NCBI GenBank assembly: GCA_905234305.1
Contig: CAJOHT010000028.1
Span: forward strand, 1 to 16,662
Source: an uncultured Ruminococcus sp.
Lineage (GTDB): Bacteria; Bacillota; Clostridia; Oscillospirales; Acutalibacteraceae
Direction of reading: 5' to 3'
DNA length: 16,662 nt
A program made the position numbers and the translations under genes. The notes beneath the pieces were generated by a model. The model was not told the origin of the DNA and searched no databases. It worked only from the letters and a program-made list of their open reading frames with translations. Shown one piece after another: positions 6,483 to 14,359 of the stretch. Every line of letters begins with the position of its first letter. Position 1 is the first letter of the stretch.

Positions 6483-7871
6483 TCAGTCTAAATTATTAAC
6501 AATATCCTTAAAATGGTTGCCACGCTGCATAAAATTTTTATACAGTCCAAAGCTCGCGCTTGCGGGTGAAAGTGATACAATATCCCCTTCCTTAGCGTTT
6601 TCACGCGCAGCTTTTACGGCTTCCTCCATATTGTTAACATTAATAATAACGGGATTACCCTCGCTGTACTGAGGGCTGTTCTTAACAGCCTCCTCTATTT
6701 TTGGAGCTGTATCGCCCATAAGGATAAGAGTTTTAACTTTATCGCATATCACGGGTCCTAAGGGTTCGTACGGAATATGCTTATCGTACCCGCCCGCAAT
6801 GATTATGATTTTTTCATCATACAGAGAAAGCGTACCTATCGCGGTTCTTGTAGGACTTGAAGCGATTGAGTCGTTATAATATTTTACCCCGTCAACCTCA
6901 CGGACAAATTCAGCTCTATGCTCAACGCCGCCAAAATTTTCAGCAACCTTAACTATATTCTCTACGCTGACAATACCCCATACCGCGCTTATAGCGGCAA
7001 GGTAATTCTCGACGTTATGCATACCAGGGATCTTTATATCTTTAATATCGATTACCTCGGTTGATTTTCCGTAGTCGTTATATATTATTTTATCATTTTC
7101 GAGATAAGCGCCGTTTTCAACTTTGTTCTTACGCGAGAATTTCGCGAGCATGCCCCGTACAGAAGAAGAGAAATCATCGGCAATTTTATTATCCAAATTC
7201 AATACAGCTTTAGAGAAAGCGTTCTGGTGCAGAATGATATTCTTTTTAGAATCAACATACTCGTCCATATCCTTATGTATATCGAGATGGTTAGGAGCAA
7301 GGTTAGTAACAACCGCGATTTCGGGACTTTTACGCATAGAGATAAGCTGGAAGCTCGAAAGCTCGACAACCGCGTAATCATCATCGTTTATTTGTTCAAT
7401 AAAGGGAAGCAGCGGCGTGCCGATATTTCCGCCAAGATGCACGGTTTTACCCTCGGCTTTAAGGAACTCGGAAATAACGGTCGTAGTGGTAGTTTTTCCG
7501 TCTGAGCCTGTTACGGCAATTATTTTACACGGGCATAAATCGAAAAACACTTCCATCTCGGAGGTAACAATAACTCCTTTTTTCTTAAGAGCCTCAAGCT
7601 CAGGCAGATAGAACGGTGTACCAGGACTTCTGAAGAGAATATCAGTATCAATCCTTTTAAGATAATCGCTACCGAGTATAAGCTCAGCTCCCGCTTTTTC
7701 CGCACGTACGGCATTTTCGCCGAGAGCTTCATAAGTCTGCCTGTCGCAGGCTGATACAACGGCGCCTTTTTCAGCGAATAACTCTATAAGAGGAAGGTTA
7801 CTTGTACCTATTCCCACAAAACAAACTCTTTTTCCTTTAATGCTTTCAAAAAACTTTTCTGTCTTATTCAT
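6483..7871 (-). CDS. murD: UDP-N-acetylmuramoylalanine--D-glutamate ligase
   Basis: MurD adds D-glutamate to UDP-MurNAc-L-Ala with ATP in the cytoplasm, the second amino-acid step of peptidoglycan precursor synthesis. The 462-residue length is usual. The N-terminal Rossmann-like UDP-binding domain has VCFVGIGTSNLPL (16-28). The ATP-binding P-loop is VTGSDGKTTTTTV (120-132). The central motif VVELSSFQL and NLAPNHLDIH are typical of MurD, as is the C-terminal domain with IIAGGYDKHIPY and SLSPASASFGLYKNF. Start: ATG 7871 is chosen because GAGGAG (7879-7884) sits 7 nt upstream; an in-frame ATG at 7901 has no ribosome site and lies in the promoter region. First gene of a three-gene operon, outside the usual mra/dcw cluster; no other mur or division gene adjoins it. 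Confidence 0.96.
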   Translation of the reverse strand: MNKTEKFFESIKGKRVCFVGIGTSNLPLIELFAEKGAVVSACDRQTYEALGENAVRAEKAGAELILGSDYLKRIDTDILFRSPGTPFYLPELEALKKKGVIVTSEMEVFFDLCPCKIIAVTGSDGKTTTTTVISEFLKAEGKTVHLGGNIGTPLLPFIEQINDDDYAVVELSSFQLISMRKSPEIAVVTNLAPNHLDIHKDMDEYVDSKKNIILHQNAFSKAVLNLDNKIADDFSSSVRGMLAKFSRKNKVENGAYLENDKIIYNDYGKSTEVIDIKDIKIPGMHNVENYLAAISAVWGIVSVENIVKVAENFGGVEHRAEFVREVDGVKYYNDSIASSPTRTAIGTLSLYDEKIIIIAGGYDKHIPYEPLGPVICDKVKTLILMGDTAPKIEEAVKNSPQYSEGNPVIINVNNMEEAVKAARENAKEGDIVSLSPASASFGLYKNFMQRGNHFKDIVNNLD

Positions 7872-7907
7872 TGCGCTTCTCCTCGATAAATGTATTTCCA
7901 ATATTTT

Positions 7908-7936
7908 ATTATACTTAAAACAGAATAAAATATCAA
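7908..7936 (-). promoter_or_regulatory. Promoter of the murD operon
   Basis: On the minus strand TTGATA (7931-7936) and TATAAT (7908-7913) are separated by 17 nt. The start point should fall near 7901, giving a leader of about 30 nt. Confidence 0.8.
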
Positions 7937-7982
7937 CCTTTTCTTAAGTTAAAAAATGTGTTATTATAAAAACGGTGATAAT

Positions 7983-9311
7983 ATGATTTCTGACTTTATT
8001 AATATTGATAAAAAATCGAATACACCCTTATATCTGCAAATCTATAACGAAATAAAAACAACTATAGAAAACGGTAATTTAAAGGAAGATGAAAAAATCC
8101 CATCGATAAGAAAACTTTGCGCGGATTTAAACGTTTCAAAAACTACTGTCGAAAGCGCTTACGGTATGTTATGCTCCGATGGGTATATTATCAATAAACC
8201 GCAAAAGGGTTATTATATCGAGAAAGGTCTTTATATTAATAAGAACTCAGATAAAATCTCCGATAATAAACAAGTTCATACTATATATAAATACGATTTT
8301 TCAGGTAAAGGAATCGACAAAAACTGCACCAATATTAAAGAATGGAGAAAATATGTAAAAGATATACTAAATAAGGAATACCTTTTAAATACCTACAGTG
8401 AAAATCAGGGTGAAAAGGAATTAAGAGACGCGCTTTCAAAATACGCTTTTTCAACTCGAGGAGCATCAATAAGCGCGGATAACATTATTATCGGCTCAGG
8501 TTCCCAGACTCTTATATACATACTCTGCGGAATGCTGGGGTTAAATAAAACGGTAGCAATTGAAAAAAATTCATTTCCTCAGGCTGAGCAGGTTTTCAGG
8601 GATTTTAAATATAACGTAATGTATGTTGAAAGCGATAATAAAGGTATTTCACTTAATTCGCTAGAAAAAATCAAGCCAGATGTTTTAATAATCAATCCTA
8701 ATTTTATCAGTACGAACGGTTCAACTGTTCCGATTTCACGAAGAATTGAACTTATAAAATGGGCTGACAACAATAATTGCTATATAATCGAGGATGATTA
8801 TAACGGCGAGATGAGATACAAAACCCACTCAAAAGCCTGTATTCAAAGTCTCAGCCGAGAAAGAGTGATATATATAGGCTCATTCTCAAAAATACTTCTT
8901 CCGTCCGTCAGGATAAGTTATATGGCGCTTCCCGAAAAACTAATTGAGCAGTATAATACAATACGTGAAAATTACAATCAGACAACATCTAAAATAGAGC
9001 AGCTCGCATTAGCGGAATATATCAGAGACGGAAGCCTCGAGAAGTATTTAAGAAAATCAAGAAGATATTATTTAAATAAATATGAAAATATTAAATTACT
9101 GATAAAAAAATACTTCAATAACTATATATTTAATGAAACGGCTATGTATTTTGAAATACCGTTTAACAAGGATATGATATCCATATGTAAAAAAGCCTCT
9201 ATCAAGCCGATGAGAACTTCAACCGAGAATAAGATAAAATTGAATTTTTCTCAAATAGAGGAAGAACTTTTACCGTCAGCGATTGAAACATTATATAACA
9301 TCTCAAAATAA
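7983..9311 (+). CDS. MocR-type transcriptional regulator (GntR wHTH fused to an aminotransferase-like domain)
   Basis: A 442-residue fusion. Residues 10-80 are a GntR winged helix (PLYLQIYNEIKTTIENG, then KIPSIRKLCADLNVSKTTVESAY). Residues 105-440 are a fold-type I aminotransferase-like domain with IIEDDYNGEMRY (268-279, the Asp pair) and GSFSKILLPSVR (299-310) with the PLP lysine at 303. Such MocR proteins (GabR, PdxR and others) sense PLP or an amino-PLP adduct and bind direct or inverted repeats near their own and neighbouring promoters. Start: ATG 7983, with GGTGAT at 7974-7979; an in-frame ATG at 7956 has no ribosome site. Divergent from the murD operon, whose last gene is PLP-dependent, so that operon is the likeliest target (inference). 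PdxR versus another subgroup cannot be decided. Confidence 0.9.
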   Translation: MISDFINIDKKSNTPLYLQIYNEIKTTIENGNLKEDEKIPSIRKLCADLNVSKTTVESAYGMLCSDGYIINKPQKGYYIEKGLYINKNSDKISDNKQVHTIYKYDFSGKGIDKNCTNIKEWRKYVKDILNKEYLLNTYSENQGEKELRDALSKYAFSTRGASISADNIIIGSGSQTLIYILCGMLGLNKTVAIEKNSFPQAEQVFRDFKYNVMYVESDNKGISLNSLEKIKPDVLIINPNFISTNGSTVPISRRIELIKWADNNNCYIIEDDYNGEMRYKTHSKACIQSLSRERVIYIGSFSKILLPSVRISYMALPEKLIEQYNTIRENYNQTTSKIEQLALAEYIRDGSLEKYLRKSRRYYLNKYENIKLLIKKYFNNYIFNETAMYFEIPFNKDMISICKKASIKPMRTSTENKIKLNFSQIEEELLPSAIETLYNISK

Positions 9312-9314
9312 AAC

Positions 9315-9346
9315 GGCAGTGGATTTTGTCCACTGCCTTTGTTTTA
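9315..9346. terminator. Bidirectional terminator shared by the MocR and Xre genes
   Basis: A 9-bp stem GGCAGTGGA (9315-9323) and TCCACTGCC (9329-9337) has a TTTTG loop. It is followed by TTTGTTTTA rightward and GTTTTATTTT leftward. It lies between the two convergent genes. Confidence 0.85.
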
Positions 9347-9353
9347 TTGATTA

Positions 9354-9602
9354 TTAATTTTCTCTCCCGAGGAGATAGTCTACCGATACCTCTAAAATAT
9401 CAGCCAGAGCTACAAGCTCTACGTCGGTAACAAATCTTATTTGTCCTTCTAACTTCGATAATCCCGAAGCATTCATATCAACACCGTTTACCTGAAGTTG
9501 AGCCAGAAGCTCTTTCTGCTTCATTCCCTTCTTCTTCCTGACGGTTTCAACACGGTGTCCGACTAAATTTCGATCACCTAATTCCTGCTTTCTTAATCTC
9601 AT
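9354..9602 (-). CDS. Small Xre-family helix-turn-helix regulator
   Basis: An 82-residue protein made almost wholly of one Cro/CI-type HTH domain. RVETVRKKKGMKQKELLAQLQ (about 17-37) gives helices 1-2, ASGLSKLEGQIRFVTDVEL the recognition region, and ALADILEVSVDYLLG (66-80) the usual closing motif. It has a good ribosome site (AGGGAG) 8 nt before the ATG and its own promoter. It carries no ligand-binding domain, no toxin or other partner lies beside it, and it is the only gene of its transcript. Its targets are unknown; autoregulation is likely for the family. Confidence 0.85.
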   Translation of the reverse strand: MRLRKQELGDRNLVGHRVETVRKKKGMKQKELLAQLQVNGVDMNASGLSKLEGQIRFVTDVELVALADILEVSVDYLLGREN

Positions 9603-9661
9603 TTTCTATCTCCCTATATTTTTAATTCATTAAAATAATTCTTTAAAAACAATGTGAACTT

Positions 9662-9690
9662 ATTATAATACGAAAATAGAAAAAAAACAA
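9662..9690 (-). promoter_or_regulatory. Promoter of the Xre regulator gene
   Basis: On the minus strand TTGTTT (9685-9690) and a perfect TATAAT (9662-9667) are 17 nt apart. This leaves a leader of about 50 nt before the ATG. Confidence 0.65.
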
Positions 9691-9798
9691 GTGCTTTTTG
9701 TAAATTAATTTAAAAATATGAAATTTTTTGTTATTCTTTATTACAAACGAGTTTATATTAGGTTAATATTTGTAACATTTTTTCTAAAAAGCAGGGAT

Positions 9799-10263
9799 TT
9801 ATAACCATTCATCGGCAAAACAACCGTTCTCAAGATCTTTTAACATCTGAACACGGCGGATATGACGCTCCTCATCGGCTGAAAAAGGCGTGTTTATAAA
9901 GATGTCAGCATATTTCACAGCATCCTCTGCGCTTGTAACACGGCCTCCCATGCATAATACGTTAGCATTATTATGCCTTCTTGTCATTTCCGCGCCGAAT
10001 TCATTACTTACAACAGCGGCTCTTATCCCCTTTACCTTATTCGCGGCGATAGAAATACCTATTCCCGTTCCGCAACATAAAATACCGCTCTCAAATTCGC
10101 CGTCGGCTACCGCTTTAGCAACCTTGTAGGCGTATATAGGATAATCTACAGCGTCTTCGGTATAGCATCCAAAGTCCTTATATTCAATATTATTCTTCTT
10201 TAAATACTCGATTATTGCGGTTTTAAGGTTGATTCCGCCGTGGTCACATCCCAATGCTATCAT
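9799..10263 (-). CDS. rpiB: Ribose-5-phosphate isomerase B
   Basis: It interconverts ribose 5-phosphate and ribulose 5-phosphate in the non-oxidative pentose phosphate pathway. The 154-residue LacAB/RpiB fold shows GCDHGG (5-10), with the Asp-His pair that helps open the sugar ring. GILCCGTGIGISIAANK (60-76) holds the active-site Cys64 and the anion hole, and RRHNNANVLCMGGR (95-108) the phosphate-binding and His region. The cysteine and the GTGIG loop support RpiB over an aldose-phosphate paralogue, although related LacAB-type isomerases look similar. Its ATG overlaps the tsaB stop (ATGA, 10260-10263). Last gene of the fhs operon; no clear terminator follows in the 196 bp before the Xre gene. 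Confidence 0.93.
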   Translation of the reverse strand: MIALGCDHGGINLKTAIIEYLKKNNIEYKDFGCYTEDAVDYPIYAYKVAKAVADGEFESGILCCGTGIGISIAANKVKGIRAAVVSNEFGAEMTRRHNNANVLCMGGRVTSAEDAVKYADIFINTPFSADEERHIRRVQMLKDLENGCFADEWL

Positions 10264-10955
10264 TTTTTACTCTCCATTCTCTTTTTTAGTTCCCTTTGAG
10301 CCTGAGGTAATCGTAAATATGTCGGCATAAGCTCCTCAGCGCTTATCATATCCTTTTCAAAAGCTGAAAAAGCTACTCCAACCGCGTTTTGGTAACGAAT
10401 ATTCTCAGACGATAAAATTATATTATCGTTATTTTCTTTAAAAGAATTATAGCACAATTCCGCTCCGTCTCCGACAAGCACAATTCTATTGTTATAGTTT
10501 CTCAGTTCAGAGTCAAGCTCATCTATAGACAGCGCCCTGTCATCACAAAGACGTTTAACTGTCCCCGAGTTTATCTCAAACAAAGCGTTATAAACCTGAT
10601 TGCAGCGAGCGTCCATCACAGCGGCGACAATACAATCCTCATCTAATAAATTATACGCCATAGCTTCTAAGGTCGAAACAGAGATACATGGCTTATTAAG
10701 AGGCATAGCAATTCCTTTTATAGCGGAAACTCCGATTCTTACCCCAGTAAATGAACCCGGTCCCGCCGATACGGCAAACGCGTCAATTGAGCTTAAATCT
10801 GTTGAGGTATTCTTTAATACAGCGTCAATCATTGGTACCAGCGTCTGGCTATGGGTTAAGGCTGTGTTGATAAAGAAACTCCCCAGCACTCTGTAATCCT
10901 CAACAACAGCGGCAGAGCATGCCTTAGCGGATGAATCAACAGCTAGAATTTTCAA
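10260..10955 (-). CDS. tsaB: tRNA threonylcarbamoyladenosine biosynthesis protein TsaB
   Basis: TsaB is the non-catalytic ASKHA-fold partner of TsaD and TsaE in making t6A at position 37 of ANN-reading tRNAs. The 231-residue protein begins KILAVDSSAKACSAAVV, has THSQTLVP (34-41) and carries the family signature AGPGSFTGVRIG (64-75). TsaB lacks the metal-binding His residues of TsaD, which separates the two. The start is TTG 10955, directly after the tsaE stop (TAA then TTG), with GAGGG 7-8 nt upstream inside tsaE. It overlaps rpiB by 4 bp downstream. tsaD is not in the window. Confidence 0.94.
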   Translation of the reverse strand: MKILAVDSSAKACSAAVVEDYRVLGSFFINTALTHSQTLVPMIDAVLKNTSTDLSSIDAFAVSAGPGSFTGVRIGVSAIKGIAMPLNKPCISVSTLEAMAYNLLDEDCIVAAVMDARCNQVYNALFEINSGTVKRLCDDRALSIDELDSELRNYNNRIVLVGDGAELCYNSFKENNDNIILSSENIRYQNAVGVAFSAFEKDMISAEELMPTYLRLPQAQRELKKRMESKK

Positions 10956-11350
10956 TTATATTCCCTCGATTTTAATTAATCTTTCGTTTTCATTATCATT
11001 TTTATCGATATATACCTTAATAACCTCGCTTGGAAGCGCGCCCTCGATATTTTCGCTCCACTCAATTATAATAACTCCGTTGTTAATATAATCAAAAAAG
11101 CCTATAGACTCAAGGTCATTCCAATCCTCGATCCTATACATATCGAAATGATAAATCGGATATTGTCCCGAATACTCGTTAACTATCGCGAATGTCGGGC
11201 TTGAAACGCCGTCTTCTACACCAAGTCCTCTTGCAAGTCCTCTTGTAAAACAAGTTTTGCCCGCGCCTAAATCGCCGTACATTGCGATAATTTCAATTCT
11301 TCAGCAAATCGCTCGGTTTCTTCTACCGAATGTGATAAAAAATCATCCAT
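10956..11350 (-). pseudogene. tsaE: TsaE (t6A biosynthesis ATPase), broken by a frameshift after codon 18
   Basis: TsaE is the P-loop ATPase of the t6A machinery. The catalytic part is complete in one frame (10956-11294): EIIAMYGDLGAGKTCFTRGLA with the Walker A loop, SSPTFAIVNEYSG, YHFDMYRIEDW and the C-terminal strand with IIIEWSEN. The N-terminal helix [19 protein letters not shown] lies in another frame, starting at ATG 11350 (TAATG overlap with the fhs stop) and ending at TAG 11267-11269. The frames fail to join at about 11294-11298. Compared with the family, about 7-8 residues (the usual KxLxxGE/D stretch) are missing, which fits loss of 3k+1 bases. Translation could in principle start at ATG 11282, giving a 108-residue P-loop protein, but with a poor ribosome site and without the first strand. 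It could also be a sequence error. Confidence 0.82.
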
Positions 11351-13014
11351 TAAAACAGTCCTACAACTTTATCGTTAATTATATCTACTTTCTCTGCGGC
11401 AGGCTGCTTAGGTAGTCCAGGCATAGTCATAATATCGCCTGTATAAACTACAACAAAACCTGCTCCGTTAGATAAGGAAAGATTCCTTACTGTAATCGTG
11501 AAATCCTTCGGGGCTCCGAGAAGCGCGGGATTATCTGACAGAGAATACTGGGTTTTAGCTATACAAACAGGAAGTTTGTCAGCGCCGAGAGCTTTTACCT
11601 CTTTAAGAGCCTTTAACGCCTGGGATGTATAAGCAACATCACCAGCGCCGTAAATCTTTTCGGCAATCGCCTTGATTTTTTCCTCAACAGTTAAATCAAG
11701 AGAATAAATCGGCTTAAAGTCGGAAGGCTTTTCAACAGCTTCAACTACCTTTAAAGCAAGTTCTTTTCCGCCGTCTCCGCCGTTCGCGAAAACATCGGAT
11801 AATGCAAAATCCGCACCCTTTTCCTTACAATACTGCTCGATATACTCAAGCTCTTCTTTTGAATCGGTAAGAAAACGGTTTATGGCTACTACTACGGGTA
11901 CTCCATATTTTCTCATATTCTCAATATGAACGCCGAGGTTTACTATACCCTTTTTAAGAGCTTCAAGATTAACCTCACCGCATTCGGCTTTATTAATACC
12001 CGCGTTATACTTTAGCGCGCGCGCTGTAGCTACGAGAACAATAGCGTTAGGCTTAAGTCCAGCGAAACGGCACTTAATATCAAGGAATTTTTCAGCACCG
12101 AGATCAGAACCGAAGCCTGCCTCGGTAATGCAGTAATCGGCGAGCTTAAGCGCAAGCTTAGTAGCTCTTACCGAGTTGCAGCCGTGAGCGATATTAGCGA
12201 AAGGACCGCCGTGCATAACTGCTGGAGTACCCTCTAAGGTCTGGACGAGATTAGGCTTAATCGCGTCTTTTAACAGCACGGTCATCGCTCCGTCGGCTTT
12301 TAAATCACGGGCATAAACAGGTTCACCACCGTAATTATAGGCGACTAAGATATCGCCTAGACGCTTTTTCAGGTCGTCGATATCGGCAGCCAAACAGAGA
12401 ATAGCCATTACCTCGGAAGCAACCGTAATGATAAAATGGTCCTCTCTAGGAACACCGTTTACTTTTCCGCCTAAACCCACAATAACATTCCTGAGCGCTC
12501 GGTCGTTCATATCAAGACAACGCTTTATAAGAATACGTCTGGGGTCTATACCAAGAGCATTACCCTGCTGGATATGGTTATCGAGCATTGCGCAGCAAAG
12601 GTTATTCGCGGCTGTAATAGCGTGCATATCACCAGTAAAATGAAGATTAATATCTTCCATAGGAAGGACCTGAGCGTATCCGCCGCCCGCAGCGCCGCCT
12701 TTAATTCCGAATACAGGTCCTAAGGAAGGCTCTCTTAAGGCAATTATCGCGTTTTTACCGATTTTAGCCATTGCCTGTCCCAGACCCGCTGTCGTGGTAG
12801 TTTTTCCCTCTCCCGCGGGAGTCGGGTTAATAGCGGTAACAAGAATGAGCTTTCCGTCGGGTTTATCCTTAAGTCTTTCCATAAGGTCGTCGGATAATTT
12901 AGCCTTATAATGGCCGTAAGGCTCAAGCTCATTTTCTTTAATATTCAGTTTTTCAGCAATTTCTTTTACAGGCAAAAGCTCCGCCTGCTGAGCGATTTCA
13001 ATATCACTTAACAT
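11350..13014 (-). CDS. fhs: Formate--tetrahydrofolate ligase
   Basis: It makes 10-formyl-tetrahydrofolate from formate, THF and ATP, feeding purine and fMet-tRNA synthesis; in acetogens it is the methyl-branch entry of the Wood-Ljungdahl pathway. The 554-residue length is normal. The P-loop is [10 protein letters not shown] (64-73). The family signature [12 protein letters not shown] lies at 102-113, followed by [16 protein letters not shown]. Start: ATG 13014, 9 nt after GGAGGTG (13024-13030); an in-frame ATG at 13032 overlaps that ribosome site and would add 6 residues. First gene of the fhs-tsaE-tsaB-rpiB transcript, with its stop overlapping the tsaE start. Presence of this enzyme alone does not show acetogenesis, as many fermentative Clostridia have it for folate metabolism. 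Confidence 0.97.
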   Translation of the reverse strand: MLSDIEIAQQAELLPVKEIAEKLNIKENELEPYGHYKAKLSDDLMERLKDKPDGKLILVTAINPTPAGEGKTTTTAGLGQAMAKIGKNAIIALREPSLGPVFGIKGGAAGGGYAQVLPMEDINLHFTGDMHAITAANNLCCAMLDNHIQQGNALGIDPRRILIKRCLDMNDRALRNVIVGLGGKVNGVPREDHFIITVASEVMAILCLAADIDDLKKRLGDILVAYNYGGEPVYARDLKADGAMTVLLKDAIKPNLVQTLEGTPAVMHGGPFANIAHGCNSVRATKLALKLADYCITEAGFGSDLGAEKFLDIKCRFAGLKPNAIVLVATARALKYNAGINKAECGEVNLEALKKGIVNLGVHIENMRKYGVPVVVAINRFLTDSKEELEYIEQYCKEKGADFALSDVFANGGDGGKELALKVVEAVEKPSDFKPIYSLDLTVEEKIKAIAEKIYGAGDVAYTSQALKALKEVKALGADKLPVCIAKTQYSLSDNPALLGAPKDFTITVRNLSLSNGAGFVVVYTGDIMTMPGLPKQPAAEKVDIINDKVVGLF

Positions 13015-13049
13015 ATTGAAATACACCTCCATTATACATTAGTAGTGAT

Positions 13050-13058
13050 ATTCTACCA
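13050..13058 (-). promoter_or_regulatory. Probable extended -10 promoter of the fhs operon
   Basis: On the minus strand TGGTAGAAT (extended -10, TGn plus TAGAAT) lies about 20 nt before the fhs ribosome site. No convincing -35 box is found 17 nt upstream. No riboswitch-like structure fits in the short leader. Confidence 0.4.
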
Positions 13059-13096
13059 TAAATAAAGATATAATATATTCTAATTTGAAAATATAC

Positions 13097-13125
13097 TTGA
13101 TATTAGGGAGATTATTTTATATAAT
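13097..13125 (+). promoter_or_regulatory. Promoter of the SEDS cell-wall gene
   Basis: TTGATA (13097-13102) and TATAAT (13120-13125) are exactly 17 nt apart. The expected start near 13132 gives a leader of about 27 nt that holds the ribosome site AAAGGCGGTG (13144-13153). Confidence 0.82.
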
Positions 13126-13158
13126 AACATAGTAAATATTAAGAAAGGCGGTGCTTAT

Positions 13159-14305
13159 TTGGAGAAATTTTTTGAAAATTTCAAAAACTATTTCGGTAAA
13201 ACAGACCTTGTTCTCTGGATTTTTACTGCCCTGGCTACGATATACAGCCTGCTGCTTATCAGTGATATGCAGAGAGCAGGTAATTACAACTATCTTCTGA
13301 CACAGTCGATAGCGATTACAATCGGATTTATCTTCGCGGTGATTATATCTCTAGTTAATTATAATTTTATCGTTAAACTTTGGTGGCTTTTCGCGATTGC
13401 GGGAATAGTTCTTTCGGCACTTGTATTTGTTTTCGGAATTACGGTATCAGGTACTGACGATACCGCGTGGATCCACCTCCCCGGCGGTATAACAATACAG
13501 CCCTCGGAATTTATGAAAGTCTGCTTTATTATTACTTTTACAAAACATTTATGTTTTCTAAAAGATATCGATAAAATCAAATCGCTGTTTGGAGTTATAA
13601 CACTCATTATTCACGTGGGGATTCCGATTATTCTGATTCATTTGCAGGGCGACGACGGTACAGTTCTAATTTTCCTTATTATGGCTATAGTTATGGCTTT
13701 TCTCGCGGGAGTTCAGGCGAGATACTTCGCGATACTAGGCGGTATTATAGCAGTAGGATTGCCCGTGCTTTGGAGCTTTTTCCTTAACAATGAACATAGA
13801 AACAGAATTCTCGCGCTTTTTGACCTCGACGGAAACGCTCTTACAAACTACGGATGGCAGCAATACCAAGGCAAAGTTTCAATAGCGTCGGGACAAGCGT
13901 TCGGAGCGGGACTTTATAACGGCAGACGAGTAGAATTCGGAATAGTTCCCGAACAGGAAAACGATTTTATTTTCACTGTCGCGGGCGAAGAATTCGGTTT
14001 TATCGGATGTCTGTATTATCATAAGGGTAATAATCAACGCTAAAAACGCTTACGATAATAAAGGCGCGTATATCTGCTACGGAGTATTCGCGATGATAGC
14101 TTCACAAACCGTAATCAATATCGGAATGGTACTCGGAATAATCCCAGTTATCGGAATTACTTTACCGTTCTTCAGTTCGGGAGGTTCCTCGGTATTAAGT
14201 ATGCTTATAAGTATAGGACTTGTTCAGTCGGTACTTTATAACCAGGAAGAAGATATGGACAAGGCTACTGTAAGGCTAGGAAGTCAAAGCAGAGCCAGAA
14301 TTTAA
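13159..14305 (+). pseudogene. FtsW/RodA/SpoVE-family (SEDS) peptidoglycan polymerase, interrupted by a frameshift
   Basis: SEDS proteins are multi-pass membrane glycan polymerases for cell elongation or division. It starts at TTG 13159, 5 nt after AAAGGCGGTG. The first frame (13159-14043) runs through most of the protein: hydrophobic segments, WIHLPGGITIQPSEFMK (104-120), the conserved acidic QGDDGT (163-168), SGQAFGAGLYNG and ENDFIFTVAGEEFGFIGC (267-284). It then derails to a stop at 14041. The remainder, IRVIINAKNAYDNKGAY...NIGMVLGIIPVIGITLPF then FSSGGSS, continues in another frame from about 14021 to 14305. About 10 residues are missing at the join (14011-14021), which fits loss of 3k+2 bases. 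The joined protein would be about 385 residues, a normal length. RodA and FtsW cannot be told apart with certainty. It may be a real lesion or an assembly error. Confidence 0.85.
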
Positions 14306-14310
14306 ACTAA

Positions 14311-14349
14311 AAAACCCTAAACTTGCACTAACAACAGGTTTAGGGTTTT
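14311..14349. terminator. Bidirectional terminator between the SEDS gene and the deoxyribosyltransferase-like gene
   Basis: AAAACCCTAAAC (14311-14322) pairs over 12 bp with GTTTAGGGTTTT (14338-14349) around a 15-nt loop. T-rich tails follow on both strands. It sits between the two convergent genes. Confidence 0.85.
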
Positions 14350-14359
14350 AAATTTTTAA

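Noticed and set aside
7872..7901. Ten-residue N-terminal extension of MurD
   Set aside because: It would start at the predicted transcription start and lacks a ribosome site; ATG 7871 has GAGGAG upstream.
9741..9775. Inverted repeat TTACAAA...TTTGTAA as a terminator for rpiB
   Set aside because: It is only 7 A/T-rich pairs with a 21-nt loop and no T run in the right place; it may be chance, or at best an operator for the nearby Xre gene.
13015..13032. Earlier ATG for fhs at 13032
   Set aside because: That ATG is part of the GGAGGTG ribosome site itself; ATG 13014 gives the normal family length.
13015..13158. A tetrahydrofolate or other riboswitch upstream of fhs
   Set aside because: The leader is too short and no conserved riboswitch core or terminator pair is visible.
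14011..14041. Programmed frameshifting in the SEDS gene
   Set aside because: There is no slippery heptamer at the join, and about 10 residues are missing compared with the family, which frameshifting would not restore.
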